This document shows, piece by piece, positions 34,301-45,746 of a DNA stretch of 64,000 nucleotides (positions are counted from its first letter, which is position 1; the number at the start of each line of letters is the position of its first letter). Origin of the DNA: Eunapius fragilis. Lineage: Eukaryota > Porifera > Demospongiae > Spongillida > Spongillidae. The notes under the pieces were generated by a model that was given only the letters and a program-made list of their open reading frames with translations, was not told where the DNA came from and searched no databases. A program made the translations under genes and the position numbers. Location: assembly GCA_963681505.1 (NCBI GenBank), contig OY811978.1, positions 5,812,586-5,876,585 on the forward strand, given 5' to 3'.

Positions 34301-37300
34301 GATGCATCGTTCCGAAAATATTCATATTCAAGTAAGATGCTTGATTTTGCGGGGTTGTAGCCTGCGAAATCTTGTCTCTTATTTGAATGTGAATACCTTC
34401 CAAATGATGCATTGCAAATTAAACCATCTTTGGACTACTATAGACACAGGACCACTTTGAAAATATGCAAAATGTGACTCGACTATATTGCACAATCAAG
34501 GAGATACAATGTTTTGAAGACTGCGCGATTTGATGGAGTTTTTCGTGCAATTGCGTCGTTTTTTTTCCCCAGGATATGAAATAAGGCTTAGAGATACATG
34601 TACATGTACATGAAGTACTATAAAGTCATATGTACTAAAATATATAAATTATTTGGGCTTTTTGCATAATAATGGAATATATATATACTTTTTAAAAGGT
34701 AAAATTGATTCATCACGATATGGCGCTAAACAAGATAATCTACCTTAAATTCAGCTCCTTGATGCCTTCTCTCTTCTATCAGTGCAAGTGTAGCATCAAC
34801 TATATATTTCAAATCACTCTCTATTCGTCGGATTTGGAAGTATGCAAGTTTACGTTTCAGCCATGGGAAGTGACCTGAAGACAAATACACACTCCTCATT
34901 TTAAAAGTTCTGATGGATTCAACTGCTTACTGGCAATGGCCATGATTCGAAGTGGGTGGATCCATTTGTTATCATGTGTCAATGAAAAGGCACTAACAAC
35001 TGCTTTACTCAGCCTGTCCTCCTTTCCTGATTGGACATCAGCGATTCGGCCAAAGGCAACGGACAGGATGGAATCCAAAGTGAATGCACCAAACATCCTG
35101 AGGTGATGAAAGAATACGTTAATACACAACACAATGTGACAAGCATGTTTTTCTACTCCAGGATTGGGGTTAAAAAATCATATCAGGGTTTTCACTCACA
35201 CCACACACTGATACAAATGCTTAGCTGTGTGTATAAGCCTTAATACAAATGTACAGGTACACTGTAGGTGTGGATTCCCACAACTGACATTCTCTCTCCT
35301 TCGGTTGTGATTGCAAGTCAAGAACTGAAATTCCTATTTTGTCATTAGCATGGGAAATACGTTATTGATTCTACACTATATGTACATGCTCAGTGGGAGA
35401 TTTAAATCACAACATTTGAGCATTCCCCCCAATGATTGTTTTGTTTTGCAATAACTACATGTACATATGGGGGGTATTCTAAATTTAGTACCTTTTGTAT
35501 TCAGGAGATCTATACTAACAATACCAAATGCCATTACTGTAATATGAAAGCATAGCATGATTGAAAGACACACACACATTTAGATTCATCCCACACTTCA
35601 ACAATCACATCTACTAATCATGACATAGCATCTCATATCTGTTTTGATATGAATCATTATTAAAATGCATGTATTAATTATCAAGTTAAGCCCCGTTTAT
35701 GTAATATGCACAATTCTCACTGGTGCCACAAGTTGACATGTTGATACGAATGTTTTGATAGCGAATGTATCATAGGGTCACTTTTCTGCATCACATCTTC
35801 AGATTTTGATGCAACATCTAGAGATATGTGTCAACTATCTCATTAATAACTTTCCCATGTGAAGTTTTGGCCTTAAAATTGCATAGCACCTCATCTTAAT
35901 TTTTCTATCTTGTTTATGAAATTGGGTACATTGTGATAGCTAAAAAAATAGATATGATGCAACCAATATTTACTTTACGCAATGTACCAGTGCATGTACA
36001 TGTACAGCACGCATTGATGTTATGCAAAATAAATGTGTAATAAATGTACAGCAACATGACCAATATTACTAATGCTGGGCATGTAATACGTATATTCATC
36101 AATACAACAGCCACTGTGCAATACTACTTCTGATTGAGTGGCTGTCTAGCAGAGATCCAATTTCCATTAGCTGCTTGGATCAACAGTGGTTTTGACAGCA
36201 ACAATTTGTCACCATCTTTGGTCTCTGCATTACCGCTCAATTCGAATCCTGTTTAAGTGCACAATACCTTTCCACAGCTGGTATTTGAACTGTTGCTCAT
36301 AAAAATGATGTTACCAAAATAAGTACATATTGATAAAGTACAGTGTGTAGCAGTGTACCCTCTGGTGAGGTATGAAGTGGCAATTATTAGAGGTAAATGA
36401 ACATAATGCTGTATTTCGTTAACCATGCAAGTTATTAATACCAATCAATATACAAACCATATGCATAGTTGACAAACAAATATGTGAAGTTGCATCAAAA
36501 TTTGAACATGTGATGCGAAACTCACGCCCACTTGTTTAGGAATGACCCAATAAAATCAGCTGGCAAAACTTTACCCTCTAAATTAGCTATGCATGGTGGC
36601 CATAGCACACATAAGTGTATGCTGATTTACATGTATGGCTTCAAGCAGCAAACAGTGCTCTTAAATTGACAATAATATTTCTCATTTCAACAATAATTTC
36701 AGACATGCACATGTGGACTTATAAGACATTGTCAACATAAGGGGACAAGCATTGGCATACCAAAGCCATGCAGTTCAAATACTCAATTCCACCAATGAGT
36801 TAACTTATATCATTAACACATGCAAAGTGTACAGGGTAGTACAACCCCCATGTAAACACATACAACACACAGACACACATACACACACTCATACTGACAC
36901 ACCTCCAGACATCGGCACTATTTCCAGAATCCGCCAAATCCTTCATCTTTTGCGCTAATGTCACACAGCTGTCTTCAATCAGCGGAGCCATCTTAAATAT
37001 CCACAGAAAAGACAACATCAACAGAATAGAGCTTAACAAAAGATTTTGGCACTATTTCACCTTATTTTACCTATCACATCCCTATACATGTACACATGCA
37101 TATGATATACATGCTATAAAAATGCTACACATAATGCAAGCCAAATTGCCAAGTTACTATACAACAGTTTTAACCCTTGGACTGCAATGGGCAACCTAAC
37201 TGTAAACTGTAGGACTCCTTTGATTTGCAATGAATTACTTACCAGGGAGATGATATCTAAGGCCTTTCAATTGAGACTGCCTGACAAAAATTATGTAATA

Positions 37301-38387
37301 TGTACCTTTTAAAAAATGTACATAAATAAAGTGAGGGACTATAAAATTCGTTGCTACTAGGTTCACAATACAAATTTTAATGACACTGTTAAAATAAAGC
37401 AAGCCTTGTTCAATACATGAACCATATAATGTACCTGTTTCATTTTATTTGAAGTGAAGGTTGGAGTGATGTGGTGTCTTGCATTCCTCCATGTCTCTCC
37501 TTGAGCAAAGAGGAGGCCTGTAGGCAGCCCAAAATAATTGAAAAAAGTTACAGGATCATCCTATGGGAAAGAACATAGCAGATCATCTGCTAATGTAAGG
37601 TAATGTTAGTATTTTACTGACATCACGATCCACAAATGTGTCAAATTCCTTAACAAGAATCACTTTCAGCATTTCAACATCTGCGATGGTCAATACTGGC
37701 CTAGCTCCAATATAGGAACTAATATGTGTGCAAAAGATTATAATATCATCCACACATGTGCGTGTAGTCCAACCTACCCATGGATGGGACCAAACTTGTC
37801 ATGGAAATGGTGGTACGAAGATATGACTGTCTGCAGATCAAGAAAGTAAAGTCACCATGCCTCATGTGACTTGGTCAGTGTACAGTATCAAATACAAGAT
37901 GCACTACCATACACACGACTGATCGATAACATGGCACACAAGCATTGCTTGCATTCCTAATTAGTGCCACACATTCCTATATAGACCAACATCAATACTA
38001 ACATGCTAGCAATACATGTACATGCAAGCAGTGTCTGGTGCACATGGAGATGACTCTGAAGAGAAAATCTAATGTGTCCCATGGTCACATAGCTCACCTC
38101 ACAGCAATCTTTAGTACACCTTAACCTACACAGTAACTCCACACCTAATGTGGTATCTATAACGGTGCACTATGCCTACTGTTCTTGTTTATCACCCGAC
38201 AACAGTACAGTAACTGAGCCTTGCCCACAGGCTCGGTATATATCATATTAATTTCTTGTTCTCGCCCTATATAGATCTGCATTGGTGTTCACCCATAGTC
38301 CCTATAGCATGCAAACCAATATGCTGGGGGTTCCTTCCCGCCCCCCCCCCCCCCCCCCCCCCCATTTTTTCATATCAGTCCTCAAGC

Positions 38388-38452
<65 letters not shown>

Positions 38453-38461
38453 GCACACGTG

Positions 38462-38500
<39 letters not shown>

Positions 38501-39027
38501 CACACACACACACACGTTTTGTATCGGGCCTGACCAGAAGCACCCCCTCACTGAAATCCTGGATACACCACTGTCAGCATTGGCAGCCATAGATGGTGTG
38601 ATGGATGGACTAAGCTTACACAGCAAAACATATGCAATTGTCCTACGACTTTTTTTGTTAAAAGACTAATACTTGAGATGCCTAATTCCTCACTCCTTGT
38701 CAGTGAAGTGAATGCATCACCTCCTGCATCCCCTATCATCAATCTATGCCATAGCAGTGCCCCTTAATCGCTTGCCGTCATACTAGTGCGCGTGCAACGC
38801 CTCACCCGCTCGATAGCTTCCTGAACATTGCCCCAAAATATCTTCGGCTTCGGCCCAGGCACTCCCATTCTCTTGAACACTTGGTACGGAGCATAGCCGA
38901 ACCTATAAGTAAGGTGATCGTGCATACATATTCACTGGTACAGCCGGCCGACATGCGCGGTACCATACCTGTAATAAAAAAGAAACAGAACTACAAACGT
39001 CACCAAAAGATATACAGCCCAATCCAT
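28378..39027 (-). CDS. Cytochrome P450, CYP3-like clan, twelve exons identified (C-terminal exon missing)
   Basis: Exons with matching phases: 38969-39027, 38806-38902, 37778-37830, 37622-37718, 37435-37560, 36903-36991, 34931-35097, 34744-34874, 33448-33705, 29321-29409, 28602-28739 and 28378-28540. They total 489 codons. An N-terminal membrane anchor ([17 protein letters not shown]) is followed by the proline hinge GVPGPKP. The helix C WRNAR is at ~126, the I-helix AGYETT at ~321, K-helix ESLR at ~379, PERF at ~432, and the heme loop [10 protein letters not shown] has Cys ~459. The order and spacing are those of a microsomal monooxygenase of the CYP3/CYP5 type, anchored in the ER and reduced by P450 reductase; the substrate is unknown. 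The donor gag|gtaagc at 28377 shows that one short terminal exon (usually 20-30 residues) should follow. It was not found, and retroelement copy A lies in that direction. No stop or frameshift was seen in the twelve exons. Confidence 0.92.
29885..31815 (+). mobile_element. 5'-truncated non-LTR retrotransposon with RLE domain, copy B, in a P450 intron
   Basis: Starts just before RT motif A ([14 protein letters not shown]), then motif B ([13 protein letters not shown]), motif C (NWYADDSVC) and, after a frameshift near 30215, motif D ([10 protein letters not shown]). A long frame to 31486 covers the thumb, linker, CCHC finger (CDGC..HALDC), LIIQRHNEV and RLE ([13 protein letters not shown]). A further frameshift after FDIRV moves the rest ([19 protein letters not shown]) to another frame, ending near 31670. 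An AATAAA and A-rich tail are at 31795-31820. Copy B sits antisense in the intron between P450 exons 29321-29409 and 33448-33705. It has fewer lesions than copy A and so is probably younger. Confidence 0.9.
31820..33445 (-). other. Remainder of the large P450 intron
   Basis: No exon or structured repeat recognised. Short frames lack domains. Two similar CT/GA words (cctctctgagg) near 32090 and 32795 may be remnants of a duplicated segment. Confidence 0.4.
34157..34574. mobile_element. Foldback MITE in a P450 intron
   Basis: The left arm (aagaaaaaaaataacaacgc then ctccttgattgtgcaa) pairs with the right arm (ttgcacaatcaaggag then gcgtcgttttttttcccc). Inner words aaagatggtttaattt and aaattaaaccatcttt are also inverse. 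It lies between P450 exons 33448-33705 and 34744-34874. Confidence 0.85.
35098..36902 (-). other. P450 intron with no recognised feature
   Basis: AT-rich sequence without domains. A short CA-rich stretch precedes the exon at 36903-36991. Confidence 0.45.
37831..38805 (-). other. P450 intron 2, carrying a repeat with a hAT-like end
   Basis: Contains a 23-nt poly-C run (38341-38363) and a long (CA)n tract. The sequence atcctggatacaccactg ends at about 38577; its reverse complement, CAGTGGTGTATCCAGGAT, has the form of a hAT terminus. The matching left end was not fixed. Confidence 0.6.
38393..38516. repeat. (CA)n microsatellite
   Basis: Around 120 bp of CA with few interruptions, inside P450 intron 2. 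H/T frames across it are artefacts. Confidence 0.95.
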
Positions 39028-39034
39028 GACCAAT

Positions 39035-39178
39035 AGTGGCGGATCTAGACAGGCGTGGTTCTGGGGTAAACGGATATTTGTACGAAACAACAATTTACGT
39101 TGATATATCCGATAATATCCTGTTTACCCCAGAACCAAGCATGCCTCTGAATTTAACACTAGCTGCTGATCCAGTGCA
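39035..39178. mobile_element. Small foldback element with a GGTTCTGGGGTAAAC core
   Basis: ggttctggggtaaacgga near 39056 is inverse to tcctgtttaccccagaacc near 39118. The outer flank agtggcggatctag resembles the CAGTGGCGGATCCAG hAT-like terminus. It lies just upstream of the P450 start codon (39027, minus), so it could overlap the promoter. Confidence 0.65.
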
Positions 39179-39215
39179 CAAATAATATCCCCGGTGCCGG
39201 GTATAGCTAAAACCA

Positions 39216-39560
<345 letters not shown>

Positions 39561-39564
39561 AGGA

Positions 39565-40500
39565 GCAGGAGCAGAGGATGAAATCCAACTGCAGATAATA
39601 ATCATTATTATTTCAAGTAATACTGATATGACTTTTTTTTGTATTAACAAAACATAATACCACATTTAACAGCAAGCACAGTAAAAGAGGAAACATAAAG
39701 ATATGACTTATTATATCATAATAATGAGACTTCACTATATTTGATCAAAAAATGCTGCATACATATGCATGCACGATGAATAACTAAAATAATACATATA
39801 TCACATAAGAACCTTTGTGTCCAGACATGTTAGCTTCTTTCATAGGTGTCATTCGTGTTTGGTCTGTTTCAGAGATTCCATCATAAAACCACCACTTACT
39901 TCTCCACACAACAGCAGCAGTGAAATGAAATGAGATGCTGCTTCCTTATAAAGAGTATAACCCACCAGCACATAAATTCTACCATCAACTGTGATTTTCC
40001 TAGAAAGTGTTGTTCTCAAGTTACTAAGTGAGTCTCCCTGAAAGAAGCAATATCAAAAGGGATCACTCAGGGTTTCCTGCTCAAAAAATGTTGACTGCTG
40101 AACAACAGTGGTTCCACAACGTTGGTAAAAAAAACTTCTGTTTTCCCAGTGCTCAAGTTCTCAATATCACTTGCTTCACTTCTGTCATCAAGCAGAGGGC
40201 AGTCTGGGAAACGACCACAGCATTTACCAAAGTTCCTCCCCATACATGGGAACAGAGAACATATCTGTTCCTCTATTGGATGTTCAGGTTCTAAAACTGT
40301 ACGTTGTTTGATTCCTTTCTTTGTTTGGTATGGGGCACACTGGAGAATTGCATTTCAAGACAATGTGAAACCTCCAAACATGTATAGATATCTGTAGGAA
40401 GTTTGAATACTCCGATCCAAAACAGTTTATCTTTTTCCCACATGTTTTTAGGGGTAGAACTGACTTAATATGGTCAAGCATTATGGTTTTTCCATTGTGC
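39565..40500. other. Intergenic region, nothing recognised
   Basis: AT-rich flank between the GGAGCA array and the minus-strand zinc-finger relic. The frames are short and domain-free. Confidence 0.4.
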
Positions 40501-40517
40501 ATACATATCACCATCTA

Positions 40518-41180
40518 ACATTGTACACAAGCAGCTTTGAGTGCATTTTCAGCAGGACTATTACCAATGCATTCAATAAATGCTGGTATTTCATGACAAT
40601 GAGAGGTACAGGTATTTGTGTACTTTGAATGTGCCCATAAAATAGTTGAAGGAATTTGGAACATTGGGCACACAAAGTCATGGGTACGTTTGGGAACCTT
40701 AACATCGCATTGTCGTGGACAGAAATGATGGAACCAGTTTTTACATTTGCAACATACATGACTGGCAAATTCTTTTTGCTTCTCGCCATGTATGGCTCAT
40801 GATGTACTGCCTTCAATCCATGGTGATCGATAAATGCATTTAAGTGGGACGATTTCTGACTTTGTTTTGCAAAATGGTCCCCTGGCATTAGTACTTGATA
40901 TGTCATCTTCTCCATCCATAAACTTGTTGATTTCATCCAATAGGGTATATTCATTTTCAAATCTCAAGAGAGTTAGGTCTTGATCTTTATACTTGCAAAC
41001 GAAATAAATCAGACCAGCAAGCAATAGTTCTTGTATTGTGTCAGAAATCTGGACTCCACTGTACCATGCTAAAAACTTATCACAGCTAAGATCATATTCC
41101 TGCATAGTAGTTAAGCTCTGATGTGTCTGGTGCTGGATAAGTTGATACAATCTATATGGAACAACAAATACAAACAATGC
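40518..41180 (-). pseudogene. Relic of a transposon-associated protein with a PHD-like zinc finger
   Basis: The upstream part (ISDTIQELLLAGLIYFVCKY) reads in one frame. After a shift near 40780 the frame shows HVCCKCKNWFHHFC (CxxC then WFHxFC), then CTSHCHEIPAF, and ends AACVQC stop near 40518. The pattern resembles PHD-type fingers (WYHxxC) attached to invertebrate transposon proteins. The two halves lie in different frames, so it is not intact. Family assignment is inferred. Confidence 0.45.
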
Positions 41181-41311
41181 ATATTGTCATGTACAGCCCC
41201 TTCACCTGTTATTTATTTTAAAATGCTGAACAATTAGAATACCTTTAATATGTTATAAAATATTAATAAAATAATTTATTTAGGCTTCAAATCAATTATG
41301 TCAACTTCTGG

Positions 41312-42404
41312 GCCACATGTATATTACAATGGGCTTGTTAAACTGGCACAACAGATTTAAGCATACATGTGCACAAGCAGCAGTGATACATACATGTAAT
41401 TATACATGGGACAGTGTCTAGCATAATCACATTTATTATTGCATGCTATAATCATTTGGTTGGACAGTGAAATGATTGATGTGTGGATAGTGTACCTTGG
41501 TGAGAAAGGTGAGGGTGTGAGGTGGAGGGAAAGGTGAGGGTGGGAGGTGGAGGGAAGGGTGAGGGTGTGAAATGAAGGGAAAGGTAAGGGTGTGAGGTGG
41601 AGGGAAGGGTGAGGGTGTGAGGTGGAGGGAAGGGTGAGGGTGTGAGGTGGAGGAAAGGGTGAGGGTGTGAGATGAAAGAAAAGGTGAGGGCGTGAGGTGG
41701 AAGGAAGGGTGACGATATGAGGTAAAATTTTAGTGTATAGATAGCCCCTGAGAACCGCATGGGTTTGATGATGTGGCAGCCATATTTTATTTTTTAACTC
41801 AGCATAACATTTAAGATGGCGATCACTCATAAAACTTGATGTGGTCCCTAGAGCTTGTCTATACACTGAAATTTTATTTCAGCAATATTAATGGTCCCTT
41901 CAGACCTGGAAAAAAAAATTTTGTGTTTCTATCCGGAAACCATCTCAATTTAGAAATCCGTGAAATGATGATAATGTTTATTTAACCCTTTCATCACCTA
42001 CTAGAGTTATTAATATATTTAGATTCTGCATATATTGAGCTTCAATTTGACACCAAAGAACTCACTACCAGATAAACAATGGAATAGTTATGAGCCTGCC
42101 AAGTTGCAAATTTTCTGAAAAAATTAATTATTCAGTGCAGCATATTTCATAAACCATTAAGGTTATTAATGTAATAACTGGTTCAAGTAACATTCATCCT
42201 TAGATAAATAAATATGCATCAAGACCTGAAGATGAGAAGCACGCACTTACACCACTTATAATGGAATGACCCTTAATGGATGTTGACCACACCACATGAG
42301 GCACTTTTCTGAGTATCCATGGCAATTCATGTACAACCTTCCCATTTGTGCTATTGAATGCCCACCCTCAGGTCCACAAGGCTAGATCAACAATCCAACC
42401 TGGT
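41312..42404 (-). repeat. ~1-kb dispersed repeat, copy 2 (inverted)
   Basis: Reverse complement of 6185-7155, with the nested 152-bp MITE at 41724-41875 and a longer CCTCACCYTTCC minisatellite at 41500-41725. The right end abuts the 33-bp array exactly where copy 1 loses similarity, which suggests a true element boundary at ccaacc. Confidence 0.85.
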
Positions 42405-43118
42405 AGACATCAACTCCTACTCCTACTTGTAGACATCAATTCCTACTCCTACTCCTACTTGTAGACATCAACTCCTCAGTACTGACTCCTACATTTAGAC
42501 ATCAACTCCTACTCCTACTCCTACTTGTAGACATCAACTCCTCAGTACTACTCCTACATTTAGACATCAACTCCTCAGTACTACTCCTACTTTTAGACAT
42601 CAACTCCTCAGTACAACTCCTACATTTAGACATCAACTCCTCAGTACTACTCCTACATTTAGACATCAACTCCTCAGTACTACTCCTACATTTAGACATC
42701 AACTCCTCAGTACTGACTCCTACATTTAGACATCAACTCCTCAGTACTACTCCTACATTTAGACATCAACTCATCAGTACTACTCCTACATTTAGACATC
42801 AACTCCTCAGTACTACTCCTACATTTAGACATCAACTCCTCAGTACTGACTCCTACATTTAGACATCAACTCCTCAGTACTACTCCTACTTGTAGACATC
42901 AACTCCTCAGTACTGACTCCTACATTTAGACATCAACTCCTCAGTACTACTCCTACATTTAGACATCAACTCCTCAGTACTGCTCCTACATATAGACATC
43001 AACTCCTCAGTACTACTCCTACATTTAGACATCAACTCCTCAGTACTACTCCTACATTTAGACATCAACTCCTCAGTACTACTCCTACATTTAGACATCA
43101 ACTCCTCAGTACTACTTG
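42404..43118. repeat. 33-bp minisatellite, about 20 units
   Basis: The unit begins agacatcaactcctcagtac and continues to ctacattt, 33 bp in total, with sub-variants (gactcc, acttgt). Because 33 is a multiple of three, long frames with a repeated STEELMSK motif persist on the minus strand; these are not considered genes. A few monomers of the same unit lie inverted at 49369-49475. Confidence 0.95.
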
Positions 43119-43332
43119 CAGCTTGCTCACTCCAATATTTTTACCTGAAAATCCCATATCTTCTTTCTCTAAAGCCTCAACAATACCTTAGTTAAATTTT
43201 AGACAATATTTCAAAACATGTGATTGCATGAGTTCATACCACATCCTTTTTCACCTTCTTCCTTCATAGAATCCACTATATATACAAACATAAAACATTC
43301 TAATAACCACGCACAACATTTTTCTACCCCCT

Positions 43333-43353
43333 TACACACACATACACACACAT

Positions 43354-43389
<36 letters not shown>

Positions 43390-43390
43390 C
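43333..43390. repeat. (CA)n microsatellite
   Basis: CA run with one tgca interruption, between the 33-bp array and the ZSWIM-like relic. Confidence 0.95.
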
Positions 43391-43689
43391 CAGCATTGTT
43401 TTACCTGGAAATTCCTTGCCTTGTTTCTCAAAAACCTAAGACACCTTCATTAAAGATCAGATATTGATTTCATTTTATTGTATATGCAATTCCATGCATA
43501 CATACCACATTCACAGTCACTTCCTTCTTTTGTAGCATTCACTGCATAAAAATATACATATAGCACACTTCACTATTCATAAGTAGGTACCGTGGAATCC
43601 TCATCTTTTATTTTGGCAAAAGCCGCATCATCTGAATTAAAGATCACATTGATGGCATTAATAACATATCATATTGTCTTTCACTTTAT

Positions 43690-44560
43690 ACCTGTTTCTA
43701 GTTCATCAGTGTTTTTGACAAGCTTGTGAGTGTCACCTGCTAGCTCCCCCTCAAACGACACACTTAAGAAGAGATCGCAGACTAATTCAGCCTCGAGATC
43801 AGTGCTGTCATCAGTGTTGGTGGGCTTTCCGAAGTCACTGTTTGCTGCATCTGTAAAGGAAATGTACACATCGGACACAAATGCTACCTTGTATTAATCT
43901 ATTATATCAGTGTAGCACTGAAAAACAGTGCCACAAAATAAAACCTTAGTAATTGTTATGAACTGTGGGATCGTTGGAAATACCTGCAACTGCATCAAGT
44001 TTAGCATTTATGTTCTGCTCCCAGGCATGTAACAATTGTTTCAGTAGTGCACATCGACTTTGAAATTCCACACCAGAAAATTCAGAAACAAATGCAGCTA
44101 ACTGAGTAGCCATAGTTGATGCTTTTCTCAAATTGATTAATAATTGATTGAAAAGCTAGAGAAAAATAAATTTAACAATGTATGTTATGGACCTGTGATA
44201 ACACTTCGCTGTTTTTCTTTGAAGGAACCTCGGTGATACTTGCTGATGGCATTTTGGCACTTTCAAAGCAAAGCAACGAGTGGCAACATTTATAGTATTC
44301 AAGTGTCCATCGGACGATCACATATAAGACCTCTTCAATAAGATGCATTACAAGACTCTCTCGCACAAATAAAATATGACAGCACGGCAGTCTCATGGAT
44401 AACAGAAATTGCAAGAACAACTGGTAGTACTTGATGTCATTGCTTAGATGTTTAGTCACGCGTTTCTTAGCTGCTTGCACTGTTCTGGAGTCTCTTCTCC
44501 ACAGCTTCACTGACGTCTCTTTTTCGTAGCGGCTCACTTTGAGATCGTCAAAGCTTCTGA
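43690..44560 (-). pseudogene. ZSWIM/MULE-transposase-like C-terminal fragment
   Basis: On the minus strand, RYEKETSVKLWRRDSRTVQ leads to a SWIM-type finger. TSCSCNF in one frame joins, after a one-base shift near 44420, to LSMRLPCCHILFVRES, giving CxC...CxH. Two further exons seem spliced on: about 43980-44157 (RKASTMATQLAAFVSEFSG) and 43690-43851 (DAANSDFGKPTN). Domesticated and transposon-borne ZSWIM proteins derive from MULE transposases and end this way. The shift within the finger argues for a pseudogene. The N-terminal catalytic part is absent here. Confidence 0.55.
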
Positions 44561-44665
44561 ACTTTTTTACATATCGTGATCAATGAATCCATGTTAAGTC
44601 ATGTGGTGCACACTTTACGAAACTGGAACCACGTGTATAGTATGTAAAAATAATGGATCGAATCG

Positions 44666-44738
44666 TTCACCAGTACTTGCACTTGTTGTACCGGCTCTTG
44701 TGACAAGAGCCGGTACAACAAGTGTAAGTACTGGTGAA
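44666..44738. repeat. Hairpin with 35-bp arms and a 3-nt loop
   Basis: The left arm 44666-44700 ends tgtaccggctcttg and the right arm 44704-44738 begins caagagccggtaca. There is one mismatch along 35 bp and a tga loop. The words aaaccggtatcggctcttg and gaccggtaccggtcctg nearby are related GGCTC/CCGGT repeats. Confidence 0.9.
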
Positions 44739-44739
44739 A

Positions 44740-45740
44740 ATGTGTACTAGGAAACCGGTATCGGCTCTTGTGGTGTTACGTACTAGGAAACCGGTATACC
44801 GCTCTTTTTAAGTGTTTTATGTACAGGACCGGTACCGGTCCTGTAGACAGTTGGTTTATTTTAACACCGGGTCCGTGAAAATCGAATACTTTTCTTTGTC
44901 GAATCCCAACTTTGGGAAAATTAGTCGAAAAACAGCAATTGCCGGAAAATGTATATTTTTAGACAGTTCAATCATCGCCAAGACGTTTGGCGTTAAGATG
45001 TTACCTGTCTCGTATCTACCCATTCTAAGTAGGCCGGGATGTTGCAAAAAATTTCAAATGCCTTCAATCGCCAATATAATAAAACAGCTGTGAAGAGCGC
45101 ATTAAACCATGCCGCTTTAAAATGATTTAATGCCGGAAAAAGTATAGATAGTTCAATCATACGTTTGGCGTTAAGTTGTTACCTGCCTCATATCTACCCA
45201 TTCTAAAGTGACGCGGTCCTAAATTAATCGATTTCGAAGCGTTGCCGAGAACACTTTTTTCCATGCCGGACGTTTAGCGCAAGTTTTAATACATATTTCG
45301 AGTTCTTTTCGAACGAATATAAGGCCACAACAAGAATTATGCTTTCAGTTGGCTTAGTTCATGTAAAAAATAAAAAAAAACTCCAGCAAAACCCTCATGC
45401 AGCTGTTTTTGCCTCGTGCCCAGACGAGAAACAAGTGACTGTAATTGATTTCGGCCTGGGGACTAGCAGGTCTGGGTACGTGACTATTGTCCCTGATGAC
45501 ATGTACTGTAGTAACATGCGAAGACTTCCACATAGTTTAGACGTGAAGCTATGCATCGGAAATATTTCCCTTTTTTTTGAAATGTGACTGCGTGCAACTT
45601 GGAGGTTTTCAAAATGAAGCTATTACTTGGTCTACTACTTGCTTAGTGTTGAATAACGTCCATATTGACTTACAATATTGGGCCTGAGCACGACCAATAT
45701 TTGGGTCTGGAGTCGAGACGTAATGGTCTTGTTTCGTCAC
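44740..45740. other. Intergenic; a ~90-bp diverged direct duplication
   Basis: Segments around 44938-45030 and 45132-45210 share tgccggaaaa, agttcaatcat, gtttggcgttaag and tatctacccattcta, a diverged tandem duplication. The frames here have no recognised domain. Confidence 0.5.
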
Positions 45741-45746
45741 TAAGGT

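Noticed and set aside
38302..38626. His/Thr-rich and Cys/Val-rich proteins
   Set aside because: Translation of (CA)n and poly-C.
40028..40397. Plus-strand frames of 88-91 codons opposite the PHD-like relic
   Set aside because: No domain and no splice support. Composition is explained by the opposite strand's decayed coding.
42502..43101. Repetitive STEELMSK protein on the minus strand
   Set aside because: A product of the 33-bp satellite. There is no start context, unique sequence or splice partner, and the flanking monomers are not in frame.
42404..43118. CRISPR-like array
   Set aside because: The repeats are contiguous with no unique spacers and the genome is eukaryotic.
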